The translations under genes were made by a program, and so were the position numbers. A stretch of 45,164 nt of DNA, taken from Hespellia sp. (GTDB lineage: Bacteria > Bacillota > Clostridia > Lachnospirales > Lachnospiraceae). Below the pieces are notes generated by a model, which was not told where the DNA came from, searched no databases, and saw nothing but the letters and a program-made list of their open reading frames with translations. The stretch's first letter is position 1. Each line of letters opens with the position of its first letter. The DNA lies in the NCBI GenBank assembly GCA_028693555.1, contig JAQUVD010000030.1:1-45164 (forward strand), read 5' to 3'. This document shows, one piece after another, positions 32,848 to 42,811 of the stretch.

Positions 32848-35058
32848 CTAAAATTCTCTGATACGCTCGTCCAAGCTTGTGTAGCGCTTCTGTTCGCTGC
32901 TGTTTTGTATCATTTCCTGAAATGTCTCTTCACTCCCTACAATGGTTATGCATTTCTTTGCTCTGGTAACTGCGGTATATAAAAGATTACGGTTATACAG
33001 CATTCTCGGTCCCGTAAGTAATGGGATGATAACTGCCGGATATTCGCTCCCCTGTGATTTGTGAACGGTGATGGCATAAGCCAGTTCCAGTTCATCCAAC
33101 TGACTGAACTGATAATCCACCTTTCGTTTCTCGTCATATTCTACTGTCAATAATTCCCGATAGGTATTGATCTCCGTGATAATTCCCATATCGCCGTTGA
33201 AGATTCCTGTCCCTTTATCCACAGCCAGTCCGAATTTTGTTGTAATTTCCCACTCAAGCTGATAGTTATTTCGGATCTGCATGACTTTATCACCCACACG
33301 GAATAATTTATCTCCCCACTCTTTTTCAGCTTTTTGCTTACTTGGCGAATTAAGATACTCCTGTAAAATGTGATTCAGCCGTTCTACTCCAAGAAGCCCT
33401 TTTCGCATCGGCGTCATGACCTGAATCTCATTCGGGTCTGCATCCACATACTTTGGCAGTTTCTCCTGAATCAGTGTGATGATGTTGCTGATGATCATAT
33501 TGGCATCATTCCGTTTCAGAAAGAAGAAATCTTTACTCTGATTATTCAGTTGGATGTGCTCTCCCTGATTGATTTTATGTGCATTGACGACAATATCACT
33601 CTCGCCTGCCTGACGGAATATCTTCGTCAGCTTGACTACAGGAAATTGTTCTGACTCGATAATATCTTTTAACACACTCCCTGCTCCGACAGACGGAAGC
33701 TGGTTCACATCACCCACAAGAATCAGTCTTGTACCAACCAGTATCGCGGAGAGCAGTGCATGAATCAGTGGCAGATCTACCATGGACATTTCATCTATGA
33801 TGATCACATCTGCTTCCAATGGATTCTCGCGATTTTTTGCAAAACCATTTACATTTCCTTCCTCCTCTGGATTACCGCTCACTTCAAGCAGTCGGTGAAT
33901 GGTCTGTGCTTCGTATCCGGTTGCCTCCGTCATACGCTTTGCCGCGCGTCCGGTCGGTGCCGCAAGGAAGATATCCATTCCCTCTCGTTCAAAGAATTGA
34001 ATCATGGTATTGATGGTTGTTGTTTTACCGGTACCTGGTCCGCCGGTCAATACCAGTAATCCGTGCTTTACGGATTCAATAACTGCCTGATGCTGCTTCT
34101 CATCAAGAGAGAGCTTCTCCCCCTTTTCAATTTCCGAGAGACGCTTTTCGATAACCTCCTCAGGAAGCTCACAGTCAATGTTAAGGTCATGAAGCATCTT
34201 TGCTGTATTAAGTTCAAGGTAATAATAATGTGCCGGATACACACGGATTTCGTCCTGAGCCTCTTTGAGAACCACTTTTTTTTCCACACACAGATCCATG
34301 ACATACTTTTCCATGTCTTCAGCCGCAACACCGAGAAGCTGACTGGCTCTCTTCAATAAAATGGATTGTGGCAGATATACATGCCCCTCTTGAACACTCT
34401 GAAGAAGTGTATAGAATAATCCGCTTCGAATGCGGAAATCAGAATCTGTACCTATTCCAACTCTGGCTGCTATCTCGTCTGCTGTTTTAAATCCAACACC
34501 GGCGATGTGATCTGCAATCTGGTATGGATTTTCTTCAATAACGGTATAAATTCGCGGTCCGTAATATTGATAGATCTTCGCCGACAGTGTTGTAGAAATC
34601 CCGTATTTCTGAAGATAAATCATTGCTTTTCGCATGTCTTTCTTCTCTTCAACCTGTTCTGAAATCTCTCGCGCGATTCGCTCGCTGATCCCCTTAATCT
34701 CTGACAACCGTTCGGGTTCTTCTTCGATAATACGGAAGGTGTCTTCTTTGAATTTCATGACAATACGGGATGCCAGTTTCGCGCCCAGCCCTTTGATTGC
34801 GCCGGATCCCAGATATCGCTCGATGGATATCAAATCTTCCGGTTCCTTCACCTGATGGGAGCTGACCTTCAGTTGTGTACCATATACGCTGTGATTGATA
34901 TACTCACCGGACAGTTCTAACAGTTCCCCCTCACCAAGGTAATTAAAGTTGCCAACACAAGTAACCTCTCCATCATCTGCAGAGAGGTTAAATACAGTGT
35001 ATCCATTATCTTCATTTCTATATACGATATGATCGACATATCCGGTTACCATTTCCAA
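32848..35058 (-). CDS. recD2: RecD2 family 5'-3' DNA helicase
   Basis: A 736-residue helicase of the RecD2 type, which works without RecBC. The N-terminal third holds the extra OB-like and helix-hairpin-helix regions (for example IKGLGAKLASRIV and IKGISERIAREI). Walker A is GGPGTGKTT at 339-347; the Walker B block is IIDEMSMVD; LVGDVNQLPSVGAG is motif III; and the C-terminus has AITVHKSQGSEYP and YTAVTRAKK. It should act in replication-fork repair and recombination. The start at 35058 fits the family N-terminus (VTGYVDHIVYRNEDNGYTV); the ATG two codons later is an equal candidate because the RBS is weak. The gene begins 33 bp after mreB. Confidence 0.93.
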   Translation of the reverse strand: MEMVTGYVDHIVYRNEDNGYTVFNLSADDGEVTCVGNFNYLGEGELLELSGEYINHSVYGTQLKVSSHQVKEPEDLISIERYLGSGAIKGLGAKLASRIVMKFKEDTFRIIEEEPERLSEIKGISERIAREISEQVEEKKDMRKAMIYLQKYGISTTLSAKIYQYYGPRIYTVIEENPYQIADHIAGVGFKTADEIAARVGIGTDSDFRIRSGLFYTLLQSVQEGHVYLPQSILLKRASQLLGVAAEDMEKYVMDLCVEKKVVLKEAQDEIRVYPAHYYYLELNTAKMLHDLNIDCELPEEVIEKRLSEIEKGEKLSLDEKQHQAVIESVKHGLLVLTGGPGTGKTTTINTMIQFFEREGMDIFLAAPTGRAAKRMTEATGYEAQTIHRLLEVSGNPEEEGNVNGFAKNRENPLEADVIIIDEMSMVDLPLIHALLSAILVGTRLILVGDVNQLPSVGAGSVLKDIIESEQFPVVKLTKIFRQAGESDIVVNAHKINQGEHIQLNNQSKDFFFLKRNDANMIISNIITLIQEKLPKYVDADPNEIQVMTPMRKGLLGVERLNHILQEYLNSPSKQKAEKEWGDKLFRVGDKVMQIRNNYQLEWEITTKFGLAVDKGTGIFNGDMGIITEINTYRELLTVEYDEKRKVDYQFSQLDELELAYAITVHKSQGSEYPAVIIPLLTGPRMLYNRNLLYTAVTRAKKCITIVGSEETFQEMIQNSSEQKRYTSLDERIREF

Positions 35059-35091
35059 ATGTAAATCCTCGCTATCAATCGTTTCTTTTGT

Positions 35092-36081
35092 TTATAAATC
35101 GTTCCTGCTGCTCATGAGTTCTACGAACTCGCCTGTCCCAATTGCTACCACTTTCATCGGATCTTCAGCAGTCATTGTGTTAATGCCTGTCTTCTCTTCA
35201 ATCAGCTCTTCTAATCCACGAAGCATGGAGCCACCACCTGTCAGAACAATTCCGCGATCTAAGATGTCTGCCGATAATTCCGGCGGTGTTCTCTCGAGAA
35301 CACCGATAATCGCTTCTACGATCTGTGCTGTGGTCTCACGAAGTGCTTCCTCCGTCTCAGATGACGATACGGTAACAGTCTTTGGCAGACCTGTCACCAG
35401 ATTGCGCCCACGCACTTCCATTCGTTCTTCTTCAACAAGCGGGTAAGTCGTCCCAATCTTGATCTTGATATCTTCTGCCGTTCTCTCACCAATCAGAAGA
35501 TTATGTTTCTTACGCATAAATCGTACAATGGCTTCATCAAAGTCATCTCCCGCAATCTTAAGTGAAGAGTTGACCACGGTTCCGCCAAGGGAAATTACAG
35601 CAATATCTGCCGTACCACCGCCGATATCAACAATCAGATTCCCACATGGTTTGGAAATGTCAATTCCTGCTCCGATTGCTGCCGCAACCGGTTCTTCAAT
35701 CAGATGAACTTCTCTCGCTCCCGCTGCAAAGGTTGCCTCTTCTACTGCTTTTTTCTCAACCTCTGTACACCCGCTGGGAACGCAGATACTGATTCGTGGT
35801 TTTTTAAATGTACGTCTCCCCAGTACCTTCTGTACAAAATATTTAATCATCTTCTCTGTTACGGTATAGTCTGAAATAACTCCCTGACGAAGCGGCCTGA
35901 CCGCGATGATGTTCCCCGGCGTTCTTCCAAGCATCAGCCTTGCCTCTTCTCCAATTGCTTTTATCACATTTGTATCTCTGTCAAACGCAACCACAGATGG
36001 TTCTTTTAAGATTACGCCTTTCCCCTTCACGTACACGAGAACACTCGCAGTTCCCAAATCAATCCCAATATCTACTGCCAT
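35092..36081 (-). CDS. mreB: MreB/Mbl family actin-like cytoskeletal protein
   Basis: A 329-residue bacterial actin homologue that guides cell-wall elongation. IGIDLGTASVLVYVKGKG is the phosphate 1 loop, DIGGGTADIAVISLGG the phosphate 2 loop, and GIVLTGGGSMLRGLEELI the adenosine motif. Length is normal. There are no mreC or mreD genes nearby, so it is an Mbl or MreBH-like orphan copy; the sequence alone does not decide which paralogue. The ATG has GGGAG six bases upstream. Two promoter candidates lie in the 384-bp gap to uvrA. Confidence 0.93.
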   Translation of the reverse strand: MAVDIGIDLGTASVLVYVKGKGVILKEPSVVAFDRDTNVIKAIGEEARLMLGRTPGNIIAVRPLRQGVISDYTVTEKMIKYFVQKVLGRRTFKKPRISICVPSGCTEVEKKAVEEATFAAGAREVHLIEEPVAAAIGAGIDISKPCGNLIVDIGGGTADIAVISLGGTVVNSSLKIAGDDFDEAIVRFMRKKHNLLIGERTAEDIKIKIGTTYPLVEEERMEVRGRNLVTGLPKTVTVSSSETEEALRETTAQIVEAIIGVLERTPPELSADILDRGIVLTGGGSMLRGLEELIEEKTGINTMTAEDPMKVVAIGTGEFVELMSSRNDL

Positions 36082-36189
36082 ATGGATCTCCCTTCAAAGC
36101 TTCTATATATTCAATGGTTCCTCAATTTGTCATTTGTATGTACCTCTTCATTTGTATATTCATTTTTATTTCTCTTTTCGTGCTAATTT

Positions 36190-36218
36190 ATTATACGGGA
36201 AAATGGATTTTTTTTAAA
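36190..36218 (-). promoter_or_regulatory. mreB proximal promoter candidate
   Basis: A perfect -10 TATAAT (36190-36195, minus strand) with a weak -35 TTTAAA (36213-36218) at 17 bp. It lies about 110 bp before the mreB ATG. Confidence 0.5.
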
Positions 36219-36342
36219 GGGGGAAATTGCTAATTCATCCGAATTTATAGTTCTTTTATGGTTTTGGCTGATCTGAGGTTGGGTTTAGTTGAAATATTAG
36301 AATTGTATACAGAAATGTAAGATAGACATGATCTTTGCATTG

Positions 36343-36371
36343 ACTATAGGCGAAATTGTAACTGCTGTCAA
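36343..36371 (-). promoter_or_regulatory. mreB distal promoter
   Basis: TTGACA (36366-36371) and TATAGT (36343-36348) are spaced by 17 bp on the minus strand, a near-consensus sigma-A promoter about 262 bp before mreB. The transcript would have a long leader; I see no riboswitch or convincing small ORF in it. Confidence 0.65.
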
Positions 36372-36407
36372 TATTTTTCAGAAAATTTCAACTTGAAAGT
36401 ATAAAGA

Positions 36408-36435
36408 AAGGACTATGCCCTCTGGCACAGCCCTT
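36408..36435 (-). terminator. intrinsic terminator of uvrA
   Basis: A hairpin of about eleven pairs with AGA in the loop (arms AAGGGCTGTGCC and GGGCATAGTCCTT, with mismatches) followed by TTCTTT on the minus strand, 30 bases after the uvrA stop codon. A weaker stem (GCAGTTGAGAAAACTG) lies between. Confidence 0.75.
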
Positions 36436-36465
36436 GTCTGTACAGTTTTCTCAACTGCACTTCCA

Positions 36466-39315
36466 TTATTTTGCTTTTTCTAACATCGGCTTTAGATATT
36501 GTCCGGTATACGATTCCGGCACCTGAACAATCTCTTCCGGCGTACCGGTAGCAACAATCATACCACCCTTGTCTCCCCCTTCCGGGCCGATATCAATAAT
36601 ATAGTCTGCCGTTTTGATGACATCAAGATTATGCTCAATTACAATGACTGTGTTACCGTCTCCGGATAACCGCTGCAGAATCTCTGTCAGCTTATGAACA
36701 TCTGCAAAATGCAGCCCTGTCGTCGGCTCATCTAAGATATATACTGTCTTGCCGGTACTTCGCTTGCTCAATTCCGTGGCAAGCTTCACACGCTGTGCCT
36801 CTCCGCCTGACAGCGTCGTCGATGGCTGGCCTAGACGAATATAAGATAATCCCACATCATTCAGTGTCTCTAATTTGCGGTGAATACTTGGTATGTTTTC
36901 AAAAAAGCTCACTGCCTCTTCCACCGTCATATTGAGTACTTCATAAATGTTCTTGCCCTTGTAGTGAACATCCAGCGTCTCACGATTGTAACGTTTTCCT
37001 TTACAAACTTCACAAGGCACATAGACATCCGGAAGGAAATGCATCTCAATCTTGAGAATTCCGTCACCCGAGCAGGCCTCACATCGCCCGCCTTTCACGT
37101 TAAAACTAAATCTGCCCTTTTTATATCCTCTCGCCTTTGCCTCTGCTGTTGCCGCAAAAAGATCTCGAATCATATCAAACACGCCCGTATATGTTGCTGG
37201 ATTTGATCTTGGCGTTCTTCCGATCGGTGACTGATCTATATCAATAACTTTGTCTAATTTATCAATTCCTATGATTTTTGTACATTTTCCAGGGATTGTT
37301 CTCGCACGGTTCAGGTCGCGTGCAAGTGTTTTGTATAGAATCTCATTTACAAGAGAGCTTTTACCCGAACCTGATACGCCGGTTACACATGTCATAACGC
37401 CAAGAGGAAACTTGACATCAACGTTCTTCAGATTGTTCTGACGAGCTCCCTTGACCGTCAAATATCCCTGCGGGCGTTTCCGCACTCTTGGAACCGGAAT
37501 CATCTTACGCCCACTCAGGTAATCACCGGTAATGGACTCTTTACAGTTCATGATCTCTTCCGCGGTGCCGGCTGCAATGACCTGTCCGCCATGTTCCCCT
37601 GCCCCCGGTCCGATATCTACCACATAATCTGCTTCCAGCATGGTGTCCTCATCATGCTCTACAACAATCAGCGAATTTCCAAGATCGCGAAGATGCTTCA
37701 AAGTACCAAGAAGTTTGTCGTTATCCCGCTGATGCAGACCGATGCTTGGTTCATCTAAAATATACGCAACACCAACAAGCCCCGAACCGATCTGTGTTGC
37801 CAGCCGAATTCTCTGCGCTTCGCCGCCTGAGAGACTGCCCGTCGCCCTGGACAACGTCAGATAATCCAGACCCACATCCATCAGAAACTGAAGTCTTGCA
37901 TTGATTTCTTTCAGTATCTGATTCCCAATTAACTGCTGTTGTTTCGTCAGCCTTAATTTACTTAGGAAATGCAACAGCTTTCCAATAGAATAATCTGTGA
38001 CCTGCGCAATATTCTTGCCACCGATGGTAACTGCCAAAGCTGTTTTTTTCAGCCGCTGCCCGCCACACTCGCTGCATGGCGTAATCTGCATGAATTCTTC
38101 ATATTCCGCCTTCATGGTCTCGGAACCCGTCTCACGATATCTGCGCTGTACATTCTTAATCAATCCATCAAATGCCACATCATAGACACCCTCACCACGC
38201 TGTCCCTTGTAGTAGACCTTGATTTCTTTTCCGTTCGTTCCGTTAATAATGATATCCTTGATTTTCTTAGGATACTTGTTGAATGGTGTATCCAGATCAA
38301 ACTTGTACTCATTGCATAATGCCTGCAGGATTGCATTCGTAAAACTCTTTGGGTCATTGCATGACTGCCACCCCATAACAACAATCGCCCCTTCATTGAT
38401 GCTCAATTTCTGATCCGGAATCATCAAATCAATATCAAATTCCATCTTGTAACCAAGTCCGAAACATACCGGACACGCACCAAACGGATTATTGAAGGAA
38501 AAGCTTCGCGGCTCTATTTCTTCGATGCTGATTCCACAATCCGGGCATGAAAAATGCTGGCTGAAATTAATGGGTTCGCCACCAATTACATCCACAATCA
38601 TCAATCCCTCGGCAAGTGCAAGTACGCTTTCAATCGAATCGGAAAGACGCTTCTCGATCCCTGACTTTACGACTAGACGATCCACGATAATCTCAATATT
38701 ATGTTTGATATTCTTATCCAGTTCAATCTCTTCTGTCAGTTCGTATAAATTTCCATCTACACGGGCACGCACATATCCACTTTTCTTTGCACGCTCAAGA
38801 AGCTTCTCATGACGCCCCTTTTTCCCACGTACAACCGGTGCAAGAAGCTGAATCTTCGTGCCTTCTTCCATCTCCATCACCTGATCTACCATCTGATCAA
38901 CCGTCTGTCGTTTGATTTCCTTGCCGCAGACCGGACAGTGCGGAATACCAATCCTCGCATAAAGCAGTCGGAAATAATCATAAATTTCCGTTACTGTTCC
39001 AACCGTTGAACGTGGATTGTGGTTTGTCGACTTCTGGTCGATGGAAATTGCCGGTGATAACCCTTCAATGCTCTCTACGTTCGGCTTCTCCATCTGTCCC
39101 AGAAATTGTCGTGCGTAAGATGACAACGATTCCATGTATCTTCTCTGACCTTCCGCATATATCGTGTCAAATGCGAGGGAGGACTTACCTGACCCGCTCA
39201 GCCCGGTCAGAACAACAAGCTCGTTGCGGGGGATATCCAGATCAATATTCTTAAGGTTGTTCTCATTTGCTCCTCGGATTTTGATGTATTGTCTATTGTC
39301 TTTCTTTTGTTGCAT
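36466..39315 (-). CDS. uvrA: UvrA excinuclease ATPase subunit
   Basis: A 949-residue protein of full family length, the damage-recognition ATPase of nucleotide excision repair. It has two ABC ATPase halves: Walker A loops GLSGSGKSS near residue 35 and GVSGSGKSS in the second half, two LSGGEAQR signatures, and the zinc-binding cysteines CPVCGKE, CPDCG and CEACSGDG with CEVC. The start is supported by AGGAAGG upstream. It follows uvrB by 65 bp, the common order in Bacillota, and ends at the terminator at 36408-36435. Confidence 0.98.
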   Translation of the reverse strand: MQQKKDNRQYIKIRGANENNLKNIDLDIPRNELVVLTGLSGSGKSSLAFDTIYAEGQRRYMESLSSYARQFLGQMEKPNVESIEGLSPAISIDQKSTNHNPRSTVGTVTEIYDYFRLLYARIGIPHCPVCGKEIKRQTVDQMVDQVMEMEEGTKIQLLAPVVRGKKGRHEKLLERAKKSGYVRARVDGNLYELTEEIELDKNIKHNIEIIVDRLVVKSGIEKRLSDSIESVLALAEGLMIVDVIGGEPINFSQHFSCPDCGISIEEIEPRSFSFNNPFGACPVCFGLGYKMEFDIDLMIPDQKLSINEGAIVVMGWQSCNDPKSFTNAILQALCNEYKFDLDTPFNKYPKKIKDIIINGTNGKEIKVYYKGQRGEGVYDVAFDGLIKNVQRRYRETGSETMKAEYEEFMQITPCSECGGQRLKKTALAVTIGGKNIAQVTDYSIGKLLHFLSKLRLTKQQQLIGNQILKEINARLQFLMDVGLDYLTLSRATGSLSGGEAQRIRLATQIGSGLVGVAYILDEPSIGLHQRDNDKLLGTLKHLRDLGNSLIVVEHDEDTMLEADYVVDIGPGAGEHGGQVIAAGTAEEIMNCKESITGDYLSGRKMIPVPRVRKRPQGYLTVKGARQNNLKNVDVKFPLGVMTCVTGVSGSGKSSLVNEILYKTLARDLNRARTIPGKCTKIIGIDKLDKVIDIDQSPIGRTPRSNPATYTGVFDMIRDLFAATAEAKARGYKKGRFSFNVKGGRCEACSGDGILKIEMHFLPDVYVPCEVCKGKRYNRETLDVHYKGKNIYEVLNMTVEEAVSFFENIPSIHRKLETLNDVGLSYIRLGQPSTTLSGGEAQRVKLATELSKRSTGKTVYILDEPTTGLHFADVHKLTEILQRLSGDGNTVIVIEHNLDVIKTADYIIDIGPEGGDKGGMIVATGTPEEIVQVPESYTGQYLKPMLEKAK

Positions 39316-39380
39316 GGTAATTTCCTTCCTGTTCTCAATTTTGCTGCTTCTTGTACAGCGCTCCGAAGCCTCTCCCCCGG

Positions 39381-41363
39381 TTACATATTATTCAACTGTG
39401 TCTTTATCTCTATTAATTTATCACGCAGCTCTGCTGCCGCTTCGAAATTAAGTTCTGCTGCCACCTTCTTCATATGTTTCGTTACATCCTTGACTAATTT
39501 TTCCAGTTCTTCCCTGCTCATAGATTCCGGATCTTTTTCCATCTGCAGTTCTTCTGCCGCAACCTTCTTGGAAATGCTGATTAAGTCCCGCACTGCTTTC
39601 TTAATCGTTTTCGGTGTGATGCCGTGCTCTTCATTGTACATCATCTGAATCTTACGGCGGCGCGAAGTCTCATCAAGAGCCGCACGCATAGAATCCGTAA
39701 TCTTATCTGCATACATGATGACATGTCCATCCACATTTCTTGCTGCTCGTCCAATCGTCTGAATCAGGGAAGTCTCAGATCGGAGAAATCCTTCCTTGTC
39801 CGCATCTAAAATTGCGATCAGTGTAATCTCGGGGATATCAAGTCCTTCCCGAAGCAGGTTGATTCCTACAAGTACATCGAACACATCCAATCGCATATCA
39901 CGAATAATCTCAGTACGCTCTAGTGTATCCACATCGGAGTGTAAATATTTGACACGGATACCAAGTTCTCTCATGTAATCCGTCAAATCTTCTGCCATTG
40001 TCTTGGTCAGAGTCGTGACAAGAATCTTATTCTTCTTTTCAACTTCTTTATTAATCTCACCAATCAGGTCATCAATCTGACCTTCAATCGGTCTGACAAA
40101 CACTTCCGGATCAAGCAGTCCGGTTGGTCTGATGACCTGTTCGGTTCTCAATAGTTCGTGTTCGTTCTCATATTTACCGGGAGTCGCCGATACAAATAAT
40201 ATCTGATCAATCTTTGACTCGAATTCCTGAAAGTTCAATGGCCTGTTATCCTTGGCTGATGGGAGCCGGAAGCCAAAATCAACCAAAGTTGATTTTCTTG
40301 ACTGATCCCCCGAATACATTGCCCCAATCTGCGGAATGGTCATATGCGACTCATCAATCATAATCATGAGGTCATCCGGAAAATAGTCAATCAGCGTATG
40401 CGGTGGCTGCCCCGGCACGAGTCCCGTCAAATGCCTTGAATAATTCTCGATTCCAGAGCAGAAACCAGTCTCTCGCATCATCTCAATGTCAAAGTTCGTA
40501 CGCTCCGCGATTCTCTGCGCTTCCAGAAGCTTGTCATTGCGCTTGAATTCTGCCACGCGTTCTTCAAGTTCTTCTTCAATCGCCTTAATTGCACGATTCA
40601 TATTATCTTTATCAACAACATAATGGGATGCCGGAAAAATTGCAATATGATTCAGCACGCTTAAGACTTCTCCTGTCAGTACATCCATTTCCGTAATGCG
40701 ATCAATCTCATCTCCGAAAAACTCCACACGGATTGCTGATTCGCCGGATGCCGCCGGAAAAATCTCCACAACATCACCGCGCACACGGAATGTTCCACGT
40801 TTGAAATCCATGTCGTTGCGATTATACTGAATATCAATCAGCTTATGAATCACTTCGTCGCGCTCCCGAATCATGCCGGGGCGAAGTGACAACACCATAT
40901 TCTGATAATCAATCGGGCTACCCAAGCCATAGATACAGGAAACGGAAGCGACAATAATGACATCTCTTCGCTCAGATAATGCCGCTGTTGCGGAATGCCG
41001 GAGCTTATCAATCTCATCGTTGATTGCCGAGTCCTTTGCAATATAAGTATCCGAAGACGGAACATACGCTTCCGGCTGATAATAGTCGTAATAAGAGACA
41101 AAGTATTCCACTGCGTTGTCAGGGAAGAATTCTTTAAACTCGCCATACAACTGTGCTGCCAGCGTTTTATTGTGCGCGATAATCAGTGTCGGGCGGTCCA
41201 TCTGCTGGATGACATTCGCCATCGTGAAGGTCTTGCCGGACCCGGTTACACCAAGTAAGGTTTGCGCCTGATTGCCTGATTTAAAGCCTTCTACGAGTTC
41301 TTTGATGGCGGTTGGCTGGTCGCCGGTCGGGCTGTATTCTGATTGTAAATTGAATAATGACAT
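39381..41363 (-). CDS. uvrB: UvrB excinuclease helicase subunit
   Basis: A 660-residue protein from the ATG at 41363. The family N-terminus is [19 protein letters not shown], so the 71 additional residues of the longer frame reaching 41576 come from a structured leader and are rejected. [14 protein letters not shown] is Walker [13 protein letters not shown] the beta-hairpin that locks the DNA strand, [11 protein letters not shown] the DEAD-like motif and the C-terminal UVR coiled coil ([29 protein letters not shown]) contacts UvrC. It loads on damaged DNA with UvrA and recruits UvrC. GGAGG lies 12 bases upstream of the ATG. Confidence 0.97.
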   Translation of the reverse strand: MSLFNLQSEYSPTGDQPTAIKELVEGFKSGNQAQTLLGVTGSGKTFTMANVIQQMDRPTLIIAHNKTLAAQLYGEFKEFFPDNAVEYFVSYYDYYQPEAYVPSSDTYIAKDSAINDEIDKLRHSATAALSERRDVIIVASVSCIYGLGSPIDYQNMVLSLRPGMIRERDEVIHKLIDIQYNRNDMDFKRGTFRVRGDVVEIFPAASGESAIRVEFFGDEIDRITEMDVLTGEVLSVLNHIAIFPASHYVVDKDNMNRAIKAIEEELEERVAEFKRNDKLLEAQRIAERTNFDIEMMRETGFCSGIENYSRHLTGLVPGQPPHTLIDYFPDDLMIMIDESHMTIPQIGAMYSGDQSRKSTLVDFGFRLPSAKDNRPLNFQEFESKIDQILFVSATPGKYENEHELLRTEQVIRPTGLLDPEVFVRPIEGQIDDLIGEINKEVEKKNKILVTTLTKTMAEDLTDYMRELGIRVKYLHSDVDTLERTEIIRDMRLDVFDVLVGINLLREGLDIPEITLIAILDADKEGFLRSETSLIQTIGRAARNVDGHVIMYADKITDSMRAALDETSRRRKIQMMYNEEHGITPKTIKKAVRDLISISKKVAAEELQMEKDPESMSREELEKLVKDVTKHMKKVAAELNFEAAAELRDKLIEIKTQLNNM

Positions 41364-41380
41364 GCTCTCTTTGCACCTCC

Positions 41381-41552
41381 ATTTGTGACTTTTTAACGTT
41401 TTCAAAAAGTGGTCTATTCGCCAAAAATTCGTTGCCATGCATGCAGAAAAAGGTCCCGTGAACCTTTTTCTGTAGTAATTTGGATTTTGATTCGTGTAAG
41501 AAATTTGAAGATTTTTGAAAAAATAGCAATTACACGAATAAAAGTCACAAAT
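41381..41552 (-). repeat. 172-bp inverted-repeat element in the uvrB leader
   Basis: The element is closed by a perfect 13-base inverted repeat, ATTTGTGACTTTT (41381-41393) with AAAAGTCACAAAT (41540-41552). Inside are a perfect 10-base pair of arms (41490-41499 with 41530-41539, TTCGTGTAA core) and an 11-base hairpin at about 41447-41475 (CAGAAAAAGGT with ACCTTTTTCTG). Its left end abuts the uvrB GGAGG. It may be a MITE or a multibranched RNA leader. Confidence 0.75.
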
Positions 41553-41642
41553 CCATTTTTCGAGACAAAATAACACTCAACAATATAAGATAATTTTTAA
41601 CAACATCAGAAGCGTTTATTCTTCTGGGTTTGACTGGTTTTC

Positions 41643-41672
41643 ATTATAGCACAGGACATGTAAAAATGTAAA
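41643..41672 (-). promoter_or_regulatory. uvrB promoter with extended -10
   Basis: The minus strand has TGCTATAAT (extended -10, TATAAT at 41643-41648) and TTTACA as -35 (41667-41672) at 18 bp. The leader would be about 275 bases and would contain the inverted-repeat element. Confidence 0.7.
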
Positions 41673-41681
41673 TATGTAGCG

Positions 41682-41695
41682 CGTACATTTGTTCG
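41682..41695 (-). promoter_or_regulatory. LexA-like (SOS) box upstream of uvrB
   Basis: CGAACAAATGTACG on the minus strand matches the Gram-positive SOS box CGAAC-N4-GTTYG except for one base in the second half (GTACG). It lies ten bases upstream of the -35. SOS control of uvrB is well known in Bacillota; this copy is imperfect. Confidence 0.45.
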
Positions 41696-41708
41696 GTTTT
41701 TGGAGTGT

Positions 41709-41745
41709 AAAAAATCAGGATACACAAATTCGTGTAGTCCCGATT
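41709..41745 (-). terminator. intrinsic terminator of the decayed partition module
   Basis: A stem of about thirteen pairs (AATCGGGACTACAC with GTGTATCCTGATT) and a six-base loop is followed by TTTTTT on the minus strand. It closes transcription from parA just upstream of the uvrB promoter. Between it and the parB remnant (41750 to about 41850) another short open frame ends in a Lys-rich tail (HLSEFKRKVENKMKK) that I do not recognise and take for gene debris. Confidence 0.8.
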
Positions 41746-41838
41746 CGCTTTATTTCTTCATTTTGTTCTCTACTTTTCTTTTGAATTCTGATAGATGTTT
41801 CCCGTGTGTCGTTTTTAACGCTACATAACCAACATCAT

Positions 41839-42084
41839 CTATCTTCCGTTTTTCTTTGGTCTAAGAATGGTTGGATATAATACTCCATATTGCTCAATAC
41901 TCTCGACCAGTTGACGCATTTCATCGTCATGCTTCACATGAAATAGATGATTCGGAAAAGAATCAATCAAACTTCTGGCAACTGATACTATTTCTTTTCG
42001 GCTGGTAGAGTCTCTTTCTTCCTGCGTGCTAAACAGATCATCGCCAGAGGAAAGATTCAGGCTGATGTCTTTGCTTTTCGCCAG
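41839..42084 (-). pseudogene. truncated parB-like gene
   Basis: An 81-codon frame, different from that of parA and overlapping its end, encodes the N-terminus of a mobile-element ParB/Spo0J protein: AKSKDISLNLSSGDDLFSTQEER, then FPNHLFHVKHDDEM, then LVESIEQYGVLYPTILRPKKNGR, where it stops. The frame begins at CTG (42084) where a start ATG would be expected. The catalytic GHRR block and the whole DNA-binding and dimerisation regions are absent. It is a remnant and not a functional centromere-binding protein. Confidence 0.8.
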
Positions 42085-42772
42085 TGGCTGCTACAATGCT
42101 CTTTGGTATTTCCGATTGATACACCTTAATCTCCGAACCATATTGCTGTCTTAATGTCGTTGATACAGTTTTTGCAAGGTTCGTTCTACCTTCCACAAGA
42201 GTCAAGAGTAATCCTTCAATATTCAACTTTGGATTAATCTGTCTTTTCACTTTTCCGATTGTCTGGATTAACTGTGTCATTCCTTTTGCCGGTAGATAAT
42301 GTGCCTGAACAGGGATAATAACAGAATCCGCTGCAGCAAGTGCGTTAATCGTAATCATACCTAAACTCGGCATACAATCAATCAGTACATAATCATATTT
42401 CATCTTTATATTTCCTAAATAGTTCTTTAGAATATTCTCTCTGCTCATTGCTGTAACCAGAGACATTTCCATGGCTGACAATTCGATATTGGAAGGTATC
42501 AGGTCAACACCCTCATTATGATGTAAAATGCCCTCATTCGGCTGAAACGGAATATCTTTCATCACTTTCTTCATAAGTGTTTCCAATGTGATTGATAAAT
42601 TGTCTGCATCTAAAAATCCAAGCGAAGTAGTTAAATCGCCCTGCGGATCAGCATCCACCAGCAAAACTTTCTTTCCCAGCCTTGCTAAACCAATTCCTAG
42701 ATTTACTGTCGTAGTAGTTTTTCCAGTGCCACCCTTTTGATTTGCAATGGCTATCACTTTTCCATCTGCCAT
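42038..42772 (-). CDS. parA: ParA/Soj-type partition ATPase, C-terminus shortened
   Basis: A 244-residue ParA. VIAIANQKGGTGKTTTTVNLG is the deviant Walker A loop, VDADPQGDLTTSLG the A' region, and YDYVLIDCMPSLG Walker B. The family continues after EIPKSIVAA with a 20-30 residue C-terminal block (commonly GKSI, then KVAxAY); here it changes to TGEKQRHQPESFLWR and ends, overlapping the parB remnant in another frame. A deletion that joined the two genes is the simplest reading. RBS AGGAGG is good. It is probably left over from an integrated conjugative or plasmid-like element. Confidence 0.9.
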   Translation of the reverse strand: MADGKVIAIANQKGGTGKTTTTVNLGIGLARLGKKVLLVDADPQGDLTTSLGFLDADNLSITLETLMKKVMKDIPFQPNEGILHHNEGVDLIPSNIELSAMEMSLVTAMSRENILKNYLGNIKMKYDYVLIDCMPSLGMITINALAAADSVIIPVQAHYLPAKGMTQLIQTIGKVKRQINPKLNIEGLLLTLVEGRTNLAKTVSTTLRQQYGSEIKVYQSEIPKSIVAATGEKQRHQPESFLWR

Positions 42773-42811
42773 ATAGATTTCCTCCTTTTTCTTTTCGGTA
42801 TGTGTTACTGG

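Noticed and set aside
36219-36342. A 31-codon frame (MQRSCLSYIS onward) in the mreB leader
   Set aside because: No ribosome binding site and no similarity to a known leader peptide; chance frame in AT-rich DNA.
41364-41576. 71-residue N-terminal extension of UvrB
   Set aside because: It is encoded by the inverted-repeat leader; the family start [15 protein letters not shown] and GGAGG place the start at 41363.
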